Shown in pieces: positions 11,390 through 22,939 of a stretch of DNA of 64,000 nt (its first letter is position 1; the number at the start of each line of letters is the position of its first letter). The stretch lies in NCBI GenBank assembly GCA_037576215.1, contig JBANDB010000010.1, positions 1,488,001 through 1,552,000 of the forward strand, in the 5' to 3' direction. Under the pieces are notes generated by a model that saw nothing but the letters and a program-made list of their open reading frames with translations, was not told the DNA's origin and did not search any database. Position numbers and translations under genes: made by a program. The stretch comes from Armillaria gallica (Eukaryota; Basidiomycota; Agaricomycetes; Agaricales; Physalacriaceae).

Positions 11390-14300
11390 GAAAAAGGATG
11401 AAAAAAGACGATGTGGATGGTGGGAGTAAGAGAGAGAGTGGAAACAATAAAGAGACGAAAGTGTTTATATATGAAAAACCAGGTAAACCGATGTAAATTA
11501 ACATCGTAAAATAAGGCAGTGTCGGCGGGAATTTCGCGTTACGCTCATCACTGCTCCCGTCCAAGATCCGGTTCTCCTAGGGTCGCAGAACGGTATACAT
11601 GATAATTTATCGGTGCTAGCTGGTCGTGCATAAGAGGTTGGTACGTGTGGTAAGATGGTAAAACAATTTGGGTAACATTGTCCCTGCCGCTGATTTACAC
11701 ACAGCCGAAGAAGACCACATGATGAAGCGCGTATTGCACGCTTCATCCAGCTGCTCCTTCGAGGGGACCACCCCGGTAAGAATTAGCTTCTCCTTGGCTT
11801 CCCCAACCGTTTCATATCCTTTAACGTATTGTCATCGACGGCTCTAGATGACTCGGACCACCTTTTTCCCCACATTTTTCCAGGGCACGTTCATATTTGG
11901 TCTCACCTGACCAGAACTCCGTTTGTTACGCTGATGTTGTTCAGCTTTTTTGCTCGCAATTACGCCTAAGAATGTCACGATGGCGGTACGGCGCGTCACT
12001 TGACGAATGCACCGGCTTTTGTCCCGAAAAAGTACGACTACCGCTCTCTCATCATTTGACCCAAACCATGCAAGTCGGGAAAGCCACTATTACAGCACAA
12101 ATTAAGCGGTAGGTCTTTGCGTAGTTCTTATTTTATCTGTAGGACTGCGAACATGGCATACAACATCATGATGGTCTCATAGGTGCAATACTATTCCGAG
12201 TCAACAATAGCACCTCCCCATTCTCAAGTTGGAACTTCTCCGAGCAGTGGCACCCCTCGTTCTCAGTGTCAGAAGCCGGCGAGCTGTTACCACCTACACG
12301 TCATTTGACTCGCTTTCATATTCATCAATCATCATATGGTCTGTACCGTGAGCAGCAGTCTCAATATACGACTGACGTACATCTGAGGTAGAATCGACAT
12401 CTGTGCACGCGACTGAACAATCGCAGTTGCTCCGGAACTTTTCTCTGTTCTAATACGTACGGTCAGTCGGATCAAACTCCACCAATTTTCCGTGTTTTGC
12501 TTCGTCAATTTGGACGTCCGTTTGCTGTGCACTCCATTAAGCAGACCCGGCTCTAACAGAAAAACTGCGCCGAGGAGGCTTACACGATATCGTATCCTCA
12601 GCTAGGAAGCCGCATTTCTGAATCCGCTCTTCTTCCTTGTCTCAAACCGGCGTCGCAACCTTGATATCTTATTAACACAAGGTCTGAAAATATTTCTGTC
12701 TTCCTTGTTATGTTGATGGATTTTCTTAACTTAGACTCCTTAACGTCATGGCCGTAAATAACATCGAGCCGTAAAGTATTTCGCAAGTCAACAGTGATAA
12801 TCTAGGACCGCCCTCACCGCTCTTCGCGGCGATGTTACGCTCTTGAAAACCAGGCGCCGGTATTTACGAAGTTCTGATCTCGTGCGAAAAGACAAGACTA
12901 CGTGATTATTCTATCACGCTGCGTCAAAAGTGCGTCTCCTTGTTTCTTCAAACGCCATTTCGATGTCCGAACTTGGGGTGTCTTCTTTCACACTTCTGAT
13001 CCTTTCCGCAACTAGTAAAAAACACAAATAATCTTTTGTGCTATCTGTTGACACACTCATATTCATTTTGCGACTGCTCGCTTACTGTCGGTGGGGCCAT
13101 CAGAGATCTTGGTGTTCATCTCTGAGTTCCAGCAACACGTCGTTCTCTTCTCCGCACTTCTTTGTCTGCGATACAACCAACACATTACTTCTTGCCTATG
13201 CAGATGACACACGTTGACGGGATAACTGATTCAAGATTGCAGTGCTACAGCGCCGAGGTGGGGGTTTGTTCCATCAAGAGGAGCGACGCACTTTTGTCAT
13301 CGATATCCGAGTCCGATTGTTTGACAACCCAAACATATAGAGGAAAATTCTACATGATTTTTTCATCGTCTCTTCAAGGGCCACTTTGATTGCTGGACTT
13401 GCCGTACCTCTTCACTTCTAACCGCTTGGCTACCACCATCGCTATTTCTGAAATCGATATACGAGGTATCTGTTGCCCCAAGCGATGTCTTTTTCGCAGC
13501 TAACTCGCGTAGTCATTAGAGACGTTTGCATGCGCGTTTTCTTATCTCTCACTGAATTGCGATTCTGTGCTCTCTCGTCTGTAAACCACCTTGCAACCTT
13601 ATCTTTACGTTCTGGTCCGAACGCTGTCTCTCTTGCATGTACATTACCGCATTGCGACGAATCGGCAAAAGGAACCCTGGTAGTAATAAATAGATGCAAC
13701 GGGATTTTCCTTCCCATCACGCTGCGGCTATCTTAAACTGAAAATAGACCTCGCTCTCCGTCGAAGGCGACTGTCGTCAGCCATATCCGTGTTGCTGATG
13801 TCTATCTAAAGATAAGGCGGAAACTTGTTCTTCCTGTTGTTGCCAGGCTTCAGTAATTGACGATGCTCGCAGCTCAAGGCCGCGATCAAGTTATCAAGCT
13901 GAACCCTGGACGATTTCTTTAACAAGTTGGGGAAAGAACGCCGGGAGAAAGAGTTATTGTTGACTTGTCAGTGAGCTACCTAACTGGAACACCTCATTGA
14001 GTATCAGAAGGCTTCTCAGGCTACTACTGTAACGACTGGTGCTAAACTGTCACCCTACGAAGGTTCGCGCAACCTTCAAGTTGGTCTTCATCCATGTTCG
14101 GCGATGTCCGGCGTTCAACACGACCATCAGAGCCCATCAATTCGCACTGCAGTGGGATCCTTCTCACAAATTAGACCTTTCGCTTGGTGCCGACTAAATT
14201 GCAAGTGAAAACTTCACTGTGTTTCAGCCATCTGAGTTGGTGCTGGTATGTATCCCAGCTCATTAGTTAACTGACATATGGCTTTGACGATGCTGGACTT

Positions 14301-15439
14301 CCGCACTTTCGCTTTAACAGTACTGCCAAGCTCCCTGAGCACTAACGGTCCGGTTATTTGTATGCTGGATCCAATACGCGTGAGTCCTGATTCCGAATTC
14401 ATGATTGCGATTGATACCGCAAGTGTGTCGTACTGCCTCTCCTCCTTCCATGTGCTCTAAAACGTTCGCGGATGGCCATGAATAACGTAGAGATACATAT
14501 ATTAAAACCTTACCGTGACAGATGGAGTGGTTCACCGCAGTTAGAAGAGCGCTGCGGCCTGTCTCCCCCGTACAAACGTCTCCTAATCGCCGTGTATGAA
14601 AGCTAGATTTATACCGAAATGATACTTCACGTCGGCGATGGGAATAGGACGGCCAGTATATTTCTGTTCAAGATCTGACACTCGAGAAAGTGGGCAGTGG
14701 AGCAGATCTTTTATTCTGTATGGATTTCTGGTGATATCAAGACAAGATCATCACCAATTCACGCGCCCGGTTGATACAGGGCGCTTCCATCATATTATTC
14801 TCCTCGTGATGGTCCAATCCAGAGCGCTCAAGGTCGCCCCCAATTGCGATATCGGTGATTCCTAGGTGCTCAATACTCCACTCTGAATGTACCTGTGGTC
14901 GCCCAGCCTTGACAACACCGACTCGCCGCAGAACATGGAAAGTCCTTGTCGCTAGATGTGCCTGTCGGCTGAGGATCTCTGACAGTACCTCGATGCTGTG
15001 AAAATCTCTGGCCAACTGTTTGAAGGGATAGAATCATGTTGACCGTGCACTGACGTTGTTTCTGACAATGTTTGAAGTCAGTAGTAGAATCAGAATACAA
15101 AGGCAGCCGAAAAGGCAAGTCTAGGCCACAACGTGGGATTTCAGTCACACCCCCTTGACAACACCCCAGCATCGGTCCAAAGGGCCAACTCGTTTTTTCT
15201 TCTTCTGTTGGCATCCAAGTCCAAGTCGATTCTCTCGCCATTCCTTGCGTTGACCACGTACGCTAGACCGGCAGGCTCCGCTGGTCTCGTCTAGAACCCA
15301 AACGCCCAGCAGCACCCACCCAGTGCTCCCAGTTTGTTTCTAGCTACTCTCATCGACCGACTCGACGTCGGGAACATCTAGCCCACCCCACCAAAATCGG
15401 TTTACACATTTGTATCTCTTTTCATCTTCTACCATCATC
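11390..15439. other. Four-kilobase stretch with no recognisable gene
   Basis: Between two divergently placed gene starts. The first few hundred bases upstream of 11389 and the pyrimidine-rich stretch 15240-15439 are probably promoters and leaders. In between there are only short frames on both strands, none with a family motif or a chain of exons. No tRNA, rRNA or transposase signature seen. Compare with the under-1.5 kb spacing of most neighbours. Confidence 0.45.
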
Positions 15440-17406
15440 ATGAGTCTTCGTCCACCTGCTACCAGTCGCAGCCCGTCGCCGGCAAACGACAGCGGTAGGG
15501 CCGCCACTGCACGTCAGTCTTTGGGGCCCTCTACCAGGGGCAATGGCGGTCTGGTGCCCTCGTCTCCCCGCCCCGGCGGTATCAGCTCCAATGCTCGTCC
15601 GACCAGTGAGCTGCTTGGCGGTTCCGGCATGTTCCAGACGCCTGAGGGTACGTGACTGTCGCTCACCATCTCTTACTATTCTAAAATAATTCGAAACAGC
15701 TGAAGCCCTCGACCAATGGTTCGAAAACCTCCAGAGCTATGAAGCCACCCTAGAAGAGATGGCAGCCGCCTCCTTGGACGTTAATTTTAAAGAAGAACTC
15801 AGTGCCATCGAGCAATGGTTCAAAGTTCTCTCGGAAGCAGAGCGCACAGCCGCTCTTTACAGTCTTCTGCAACATTCGACGCAAGTACAGATCAGATTTT
15901 TCATTACCGTCTTGCAGCAGATGGCTCGGTCGGACCCAATGACGGCTTTGCTGAGTCCCGCAATGGGTGGTGAGATTTTCTTTGTCTAATGTGCACTAAT
16001 ACTAATGTTATGCAGGTTCGATGCAGAGTCAGATGGAGGCGAAGCTGGCGTCTATGAAGTCGCCCGGCCTGAAGTCGGGCCTTCCCGCCTCGCCCACTGC
16101 CCGGAATTTCAGCGGAACCAATCGTCAGTCACTCGTTTTGGACAACTCCTCCAACTACCTTTCCCCCGACTCTGCTGCCAATCCACCGCCATCTGCTGAT
16201 GCCGCTGCGACTTTGGCTCAGCAGAGGGCCAAGTTCAAGGCGACCAACGCGGCGCATCGCATTTCGGCACCCGTACTTTCGTCCCCTTCAGTTGGTGATG
16301 GGCGTCCGACTACATGGGGTTCGCAACTCAGTCAGCTTGCTGAACAGAATGGGCCTGCCCAGGAGATCGCTATTGGCTCACGCCCGAAGAGTACCGAGTT
16401 TGTGGGATCACCTCGGCCTTCCAATGGGGAGGTGACGTTACCCCCAAGCGACAGCTGGGCCAGCATGGTCAACACACCTCTCATTCCCATGTTCCAGAAA
16501 GAAAATCGCTTGAACACTCAATCGCTCGACGCTGCGAGTAGCAAGCTGAATGATTGGAACAAGTCTGCTGCGCCAGGCGTTCCCATGATGGGCGACCCTA
16601 CGATTCATAAGCGGTCTTCCAAATCCTCTACGGGTAACGACGGACGCGATGTTCAAAACAGTATCTATGACGAAAACGGAAATATGATCAATGCTCAAAA
16701 CCAAAACCGTGGTGGCGGTAACATGAGGAACGCTAACTTGGGTGCTGGTGCACCTGGTGGAGCCAACTGGTCTGGGACAAGGAGCCCGGGGCTTCCAGGC
16801 TCTTCCTCAAACAACGGTCGATATGACGACGGTGCGGGGAACCTCAACTCGATGAATGGACTGGGAATGCAGATGGGCGGATTTGGGATGTCCCCGCTGG
16901 GTATGCCCAACATGGGCGGGATGCCTCCGATGAGTCCGTTCAACAACATGCTGAGCGCCATGGGTATCTCTCCCGAGGCGCAATTGTTGGCAGCTCAGAT
17001 GGCAGCTGCGAACGGATTTGGACAGGCGAATTGGCTCGGGATGCAGCCCCAGAGTGCAGGGTTGAATAACAACAATAGACGCCACCCGCCTAAGTCAGCT
17101 ACGATGAAGAGCCCGAACAGTGCTGGAAGCGGCGGGACACCCAAGGCTGAGGACGACGTTGACCCGCAGTTGTTGCATGATATTCCTGCGTGGTTGAGGA
17201 GTTTGAGGCTACACAAGTATACGCCGAACTTTGAGGGTATGAAGTGGCAGGATATGGTTGTTCTGGATGAGGCGGCCTTGGAAGGGAAGGGCGTAGCTGC
17301 GCTTGGGGCGAGAAGGAAGATGCTGAAAACATTTGAGCTGGTTAGGAAGAAGATGGGCATCGAGGGTGGACCGCCGCAGTCTAGTTCTGCCGCTGGCTCG
17401 CCTTGA
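15440..17406 (+). CDS. VTS1: Vts1/Smaug-like SAM-domain RNA-binding protein
   Basis: Post-transcriptional regulator; Vts1 binds hairpins in mRNA through its SAM domain and recruits deadenylation. Exons 15440-15647, 15700-15969 and 16016-17406, giving 622 residues. The conserved N-terminal region of fungal Vts1 is present across exon 2 ([21 protein letters not shown], then [30 protein letters not shown]). The middle is a long low-complexity Ser/Gly/Asn/Met-rich linker. The SAM domain is at about residues 541-605, with [45 protein letters not shown] and the basic helix. The start ATG follows a pyrimidine-rich leader, is the first in frame and gives the usual Ser/Pro-rich head. Confidence 0.93.
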
Positions 17407-18103
17407 AGTTGACAGGAATAACAGGCCGGATCCTTTGCTGTGATTCGAAAAGGCGAAATGTCGCAAGCCTCGGTTCTTGGATCCATCTTTTCTCCGGTGC
17501 ATTCTGTTCCTCCATTCTCAGCTCCGAGTCTTTTTCTTATTTAAAAAGGAAACCTTGTGATGGCCAAAATTGGACTACCTACATATGTATTGGGTTTCCA
17601 CCTTATTCTATACCTCTCAATGAATGAACGAACGTTTTCTTTCTCGGAAGTTCCGGTCACGCTGCATCTTTTATTCGTGTAAGTACAGCAGCTCTCTTTC
17701 TAAATATAAGCGTGGATTTTTTTTTAGCCAGGGGTGCCATGGGGCGTAAGTATCATAATTGAACCATGAGGCGTGTTAAAATCGAGGCATGGGGTACGTT
17801 TCATGATTCGGAAGTGAGCGAGAGCATGCATCGTTTTACGTATAGTTCGCAAACGTGATCCTTTCGCAAGTTGCACGAGCGTTGCATTATAGAATCGACT
17901 GTCGCATTTATTAGGCAATATTATTCTGGCCCCACCCCTTTATGTACTTCGAATTCTGCGGAGGTACTTATAAGAAGGGCCTGGTCCTTCGAAAAAACCC
18001 TAACCACCACTTTGGCTCTTACCACCACCCACAAACTCTTCACTGTTCTCACCGTCCTCTACCACTAGCTCTTCATTCACGCTACTCGTTGTCTTCGCTC
18101 GCC
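17407..18103. other. 3' flank of VTS1 and promoter of the next SDR
   Basis: No gene recognised. A TATA-like TATAAG sits near 17969, followed by a C/T/A-rich leader to the ATG at 18104, consistent with a core promoter for the downstream gene. Confidence 0.45.
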
Positions 18104-19474
18104 ATGCCGATATCAGATCGTAGTCGAAACGGCTCCCCTCTCCGCCCCGCCTTCATCGCGACCTCGTCGTACAAACCCGACAGCATGCAGGTCGCCGACG
18201 AGCTCCACCCCGTCATCCACTCTGGCCGCGTCGCCGTCATCACGGGCGCTGCAAGCGGGATTGGCAGGGCTGCTGCGCTGGAGTTTGCCAAGTCGGTCTA
18301 GTTTTTTTTTCCTCCTCACCCCAATTTCTCACGAGGTCGTCAGGCTTGAGCTGAAGGTCGCCCTGGCTGATGTAGACGAGGAGAAACTAAAAGCTGTTGG
18401 CAAAGATGTGGCTGCTGTGGTTGGCGAGGCCAACGTGCTCGTTGTGCCCACGAATGTAGCCAAGCTTGAGGAGGTTGTGAGGCTCAGGGACAAGGTCTAT
18501 GAGCTCTGGGGTGAGGTGAGGATCATGAATTGCCAGTGGTCCTGCTCTCCCCCCCCCTCAATACCCTCCCGGCCGCTGGACCCCGTAACGTAAACTCATC
18601 TTTATCCAGGTCGCTGTTCTCATGAACAATGCTGGCATTGGGGCTAAAGGCACGTCGTGGGATGGCATTGAGAACTGGAGGAACGTCTTTGATGTCAATC
18701 TCTTTGGGTGGGTAGCCATTGGCATCTGTCTGGCGTTATCTGATTTTCTTCTTCTCGTGCTTCAGAATTGTGAATGTCCAGCAGACTTTCGTTCCCGTAA
18801 GTCCCTTCATCTCGCGTCCTGCCGACAAGCTTATCCATTTGCGTCGATTTAGTCTATGCTTCACCAAGAAAACCAAGCTATGATCATCAACACCGGTTCA
18901 AAACAAGGCATCACCAATCCTCCGTATGTATCGTCGTTCCACTTTTCGTTGCCAGTTATGGGGTACCTCAACAAAATCTGACGTCATTTTTTCCCATCCC
19001 TTCTGTAGGGGTAATGCAGCGTACAATGCCTCCAAAGCCGCTGTAAAGAGCTTGACAGAGGGCCTGGCACATGAATTAAGAGAACGTCCTCACTCCAACG
19101 TGACCGCTCATCTGTTCATGTGAGTCTTCCTTACTCTCGGAGCCGCCTTCCATCCAATTAATCTTATCCATAGCCCCGGGTGGACCTTCACACCCCTAGC
19201 CGGTTCCCTCCACTTCGCGAGCAAACCGGAAGGAGCGTGGACTCCTGAAGAAACAGTGCTCTACATGATTGACAAGGCGCGATACGGAGACTTTTATATT
19301 CTCTGTCCAGATAATGAGACGAAGAGGGCGGTGGACGAGCTGAGGATCATGTGGGCCGCTGGGGACATCGCTGAGGGCAGGCCGGCGCTTAGTCGATGGC
19401 ACAGGGACTACAAGGCGTTGTTTGAGGAATATATGCGGGACGGGTTGGCGAGCAGTGACAGTGGGAGAGCGTGA
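18104..19474 (+). CDS. Short-chain dehydrogenase/reductase
   Basis: NAD(P)-dependent SDR, 323 residues, substrate unknown. Exons 18104-18291, 18344-18515, 18610-18707, 18766-18796, 18853-18923, 19009-19119 and 19174-19474; total 972. Motifs: TGAASGIG cofactor loop, ALADVDEEKL (acidic end of beta-2), NNAGIG, the NTGSKQG active-site Ser strand and YNASK (Tyr-x3-Lys). The C-terminal part after PGWTFTPL is longer than in classical SDRs and includes a helix-rich tail (DYKALFEEYMRDGL). The first intron uses a weak GTCGGT donor but is needed to join AAALEFAK to LELKVALADVD. There is no similarity in gene structure to the SDR at 1.8-3.0 kb. Confidence 0.87.
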
Positions 19475-20839
19475 AAAAGTCGAGGTTGATGTGGTAGAAT
19501 CACCATGTAGAATTTGTTCAAGAGACTCTGTAATACTTTCTGTTCTAGTACGTTGTTTTCTGCTTTATTACGGATGGATGTAAAGAATTTTCCTTGACAA
19601 ATTTTTGGTAGATCCAAAAAATACTGTTTGATCGGACCGTTGAGAGTGCTAAGTTTCCTGGTTCAGGGTTGCCTCTTCCCTAGGGGGGACAAATGTGCGC
19701 AGTGGGAGCAAAGTCCCACGAGAAGCGCTCCATCGACGCCCCTTACGTTGCGAATGTGCGTGAAGAAACGTTCAAGTGCCTTGGGGTCCCTGCTGAGGCT
19801 TCTCGAGAACCTGTTCGCAGAAGAGGCCTATTCATTGGGGAAATCTGGACTTTTGTTCACGAGGGTCCGTGACCTGACGCCAAGCAAGTACTACCGTAAA
19901 GAAGCGGAAGGATTCTCTATTTAGGAGAACTCCAGTCGAATTATGGTGTCATTCTGTCGTCAAGAGGCTTGCCATTCACTTGCCAGTTGTGGAGACAGCA
20001 ATCGACGTACGGTGCACGGGTCGTATAAAGTAAGTGATTGGGATAAGTTAGTAATAACCCTGCAAGACAGGTAGACGTTACATATGCATCCGAGTCTCGC
20101 TGTCAAGTCTTGGAGAACCTATTGTTTAGGAGACGAAACTCGGCCAGGAATAAGCATAACTCAGGCTTAAGTTTGACTGGGACCGGGATGGTCTTCTGGC
20201 AGTTTCCTAATAATTTTTCTCATGTCGACCGTGGGAGACAAAGCATGACTTTGCTTGTCTTCAGACGTTTTCGACGGCGTTTCTCTCGCTATAATCGTAC
20301 AGTAAATCCCATCTCAAGACGAAACAGGCATTTCACCTTATTGCGCCCTATGATAAATTTCTAGGAGGGTTTAATGGCAGTACTCGTCTGATGAGTGAGT
20401 GATCATCATTTTCTCCTCTATTGGCAGACGTCCCAAGATATCATAACTCCGAGTGCGGTGTTGTCTGAACGCTTCGTCGAAAATCAGAATCTGTCAAAAG
20501 TATGCAACAATTGTGAACCACTAGAACTCGGTGAATCGATGTGAACGCAGATGACTGATGCGATCGGCGTGGATCGACACTCGGACATTGACAAGTTCGA
20601 ATTTGAATCGCCGGATGATCCGGGCCCAAGCGTGATGCTTGTACAATCCCACCCAAGGAAGTATTCTGTCCTGCTATTGAACGTGTCGTTCAACAGGACT
20701 TCAGTCCCTAACAAAATCTGCCTTGCGTTACCCTCGGTCAGTGTCATCAAGCCCTTAGTAGTATGAAATCCAGCTTTAAGATGGCGCCGAGGTAGGATTG
20801 GCATAAAGAACACCGAGGGCAGCCAGCATTCAGGATGCA
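19475..20839. other. Intergenic, nothing certain; minus-strand open frame 20484-20897
   Basis: Mostly short frames. A 137-residue minus-strand frame at 20484-20897 (KYVRLMVTVDNILERDDVHPECWLPS) has no recognised family. Its 5' part lies in a repeat whose second copy (near 25.05 kb) keeps several synonymous changes but has a stop codon. It could be an old exon. Confidence 0.3.
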
Positions 20840-20966
20840 CATCATCACGCTCAAGAATATTATCCACCGTGACCATCAGCCGTACGTACTTATACACCCG
20901 AGGTCACTAATAGTAATAAAAGTTCGGACCATAGGAATCCTGACTGCCATATCACAACTTTACAAC
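20840..20966 (-). repeat. Inverted repeat, copy 1 (partner about 24988-25118)
   Basis: The reverse complement of this segment closely matches plus-strand sequence at about 24988-25118. Shared blocks include GTGATATGGCAGTC, ATTACTATTAGTGACCT and GATATTCTTGAGCGTGATGAT (or AATATTCTTG in this copy), with scattered substitutions and one small gap. It is the 3' flank of secreted-protein gene copy A and lies upstream of copy B. Confidence 0.8.
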
Positions 20967-21020
20967 AATACAGCGTCCTCCCTCCGATCAATATGTCTGT
21001 GACGATGTCTGTCTACGCGA

Positions 21021-21504
21021 TTAGGTAGCTCCTTGTTGTATGGCACTCTGTTGCGCCAAGAAAGTAGTAGACGCAGCAGGACAACCTATCCCTGCCCCGT
21101 TGATATTCTGCAAGGTGACTAGGGCAGTTTGAATCCTCGCAAGCTGGGATGCTTGAGAATTGTCCTCCGGGAAAGACACCTGCACCGATGGATTATTGAC
21201 GACGAATCCAGCATTGACATTAGCGTTCAAAGACTATCCGTAATGTAAGAATGTGATTTTCGTGGAAAACCTGGATGCTTACCTGAATGAAGGTATCCCG
21301 GTCTGGGGGGCATGTGCAAGGAATCAAAATAGGGCTCCCATTGGGCCCCGTGATTCCATCGCAATCTCCAGTAGGGGTGGGGTTGACTCCCGCTTCCACC
21401 CCGAATTCAGGGATTAAAGCTGGGTTGACATCTCGTCGGATAGGTGTGGACGTCACAGACATCACGATAAGACTTGTGGCGACAGTAGCGGCAATGAATT
21501 TCAT
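21021..21504 (-). CDS. Small secreted protein, PEFG/CPP family, copy A (one module)
   Basis: Unknown secreted protein, 144 residues. Exons 21504-21283 and 21233-21021. Signal peptide about residues 1-20 (MKFIAATVATSLIVMSVTS), a possible dibasic processing site IRRDV, then NPALIPEFGVEAGVNP, GDCDGITGPNG, IPCTCPPDRDTFIQ, the intron, and SLNANVNAGFVVNNPSVQVS, RIQTALVTLQNINGAGIGCPA. Copy B at 25.6 kb has the same module with an exon 1 of identical length (222 bases). Copy A ends in a stop where B runs on into a Ser-rich linker and a second module. I recognise this pattern only as a hypothetical secreted protein of basidiomycetes; no function can be given. A TATATAAA lies about 65 bases upstream of the ATG. 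Confidence 0.85.
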
Positions 21505-21564
21505 ACTGGATAATTTGGCAGTTGAAGGGATAGAGAATGTGACTAATGAAGGGTGGGCGAAGCA

Positions 21565-21960
21565 TCTTTATATACAGCTTTGACTCCCGTCTTTTCTCAG
21601 TTGAGCGACGATACTGCTACAGCCGTCCTGGTATAACCAGTGCATATGAGGGCCACAGCCGTACCGCAAATAGAAGAATTTCTGGTGTACTGGACAGTTA
21701 TGAAACTTCAAGTCCTGAAACTGACCTTACCCGCCATTTCTCCAATTTCGGGACTAGTTTGCTAGCCTGGCAAGCCGCTTTGTTATAGACTCGCGGAACT
21801 CGGTCTTGTAGAAAAGTTTTCGTTTGCGGTGTAAGCTGGGTTTCACAAGGGTTTACAAAGGTCGCCGAGCTTGGCGAAAGCTAGTTAGCCTCAGGCTATT
21901 TGTCGATCAAGAATTTCTTTCAGAGGTAACAAGTCAAGGGCCTGACGATCACGTACTAAA
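21565..21960. repeat. Direct repeat, copy 1 (partner about 22190-22430)
   Basis: Contains the promoter side of gene copy A. Shared blocks with the second copy in the same orientation include CAGCTT.GACT, GA.ACTGCTA.AGCC, the GGGTT.CACAAGGGTTTACAAAG block and TTTGTCGATCAAG.A, in the same order but with different spacing. Confidence 0.75.
21568..21576 (-). promoter_or_regulatory. TATA box of secreted-protein gene copy A
   Basis: On the minus strand the sequence reads TATATAAAG about 65 bases before the ATG at 21504, a normal fungal core-promoter spacing. Confidence 0.5.
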
Positions 21961-22189
21961 GTTTGCGTGCGTAAGGGCTCAGCCAGCGTTCAGGATGTCG
22001 CTGCAACCATGTTGTCGGTCATGGGTCATAGGGCCTACATTAGCACTCGTCAGGATTTCCGATTCCGAGCTAATAACTTATCTACTCCGGCCTGTTGATG
22101 GAATTCTAATCTAGGACCTGGGAGGCTCGAATCAATTCATTCCATTCTCTGATATCAGATGAGGACCTCTATAAGTTTTGAAGTTATCC

Positions 22190-22430
22190 AGGGCGTGAAG
22201 TATATATGGACACAGCTTCGACTGTCGCCAGCTCAGCAACGACACTGCTATAGCCATCGGCGACATCGGATACCTAACCAGTGCGGATGATGGCTTTTCT
22301 AGAAGGAGCTACAGCTGGGTTCCACAAGGGTTTACAAAGTCCGCCGAAGTCAAAACCTGGTATGTAATTTGTCGATCAAGGACGTTTTCTATCCGAGCTA
22401 ACGAGTCGAGAACCTGACGATCCCTTAGCC
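22190..22430. repeat. Direct repeat, copy 2, without a gene
   Basis: Second copy of the upstream region of gene copy A, in the same orientation, including a TATATAT run near 22200 and the block ending TTTGTCGATCAAGGA. No secreted-protein reading frame is attached to it. It looks like a promoter left after loss or partial duplication of a gene. Confidence 0.7.
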
Positions 22431-22939
22431 GAGGGGTCGTCGCTCAGCGAATCGTCGCGTGCGCCGGAGAAAAGGGTCCGTACATCCAGAACGAATTTTT
22501 AGAGCCAGACAATTATGAAGTCTGTGTGCACGAGGATTTGCGCACGTTTCATGTATGCAGTGACTTTCGCGCTTTAATCAGCCCGCGATTTCTATACATG
22601 TATATTGATACGCTCAGGAACCTTCATGCATGGACATGAGGCGCCGCCCACCACGCATCTCACAATCTATCTCATGATAGGGATGCAAAACGGTACCTGC
22701 GTCTCGAGCTATTGCAATATGAGGCGCGGACCAAAAAATATACCTCGGAAATCCAAGTGAGCATAATGATCCGCTCAGACGTTATTCTACGGAGTCGCTC
22801 TCCGCGACCCTTCAAGTTATAAGTAGCCTGGACCATGTCATGTGTCCGCGGTCTATAATGGTCTCTTCATACAGTGAGAAAGGTATGTAGTCACGACAGT
22901 GACGCAATCTGTGGTATTACGAAAGTCTATGTTCCGATT
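22431..22939. other. Intergenic, 3' flank of the GH16 gene
   Basis: No gene or further repeat recognised; presumably holds the 3' untranslated region of the minus-strand GH16 gene. Confidence 0.4.
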
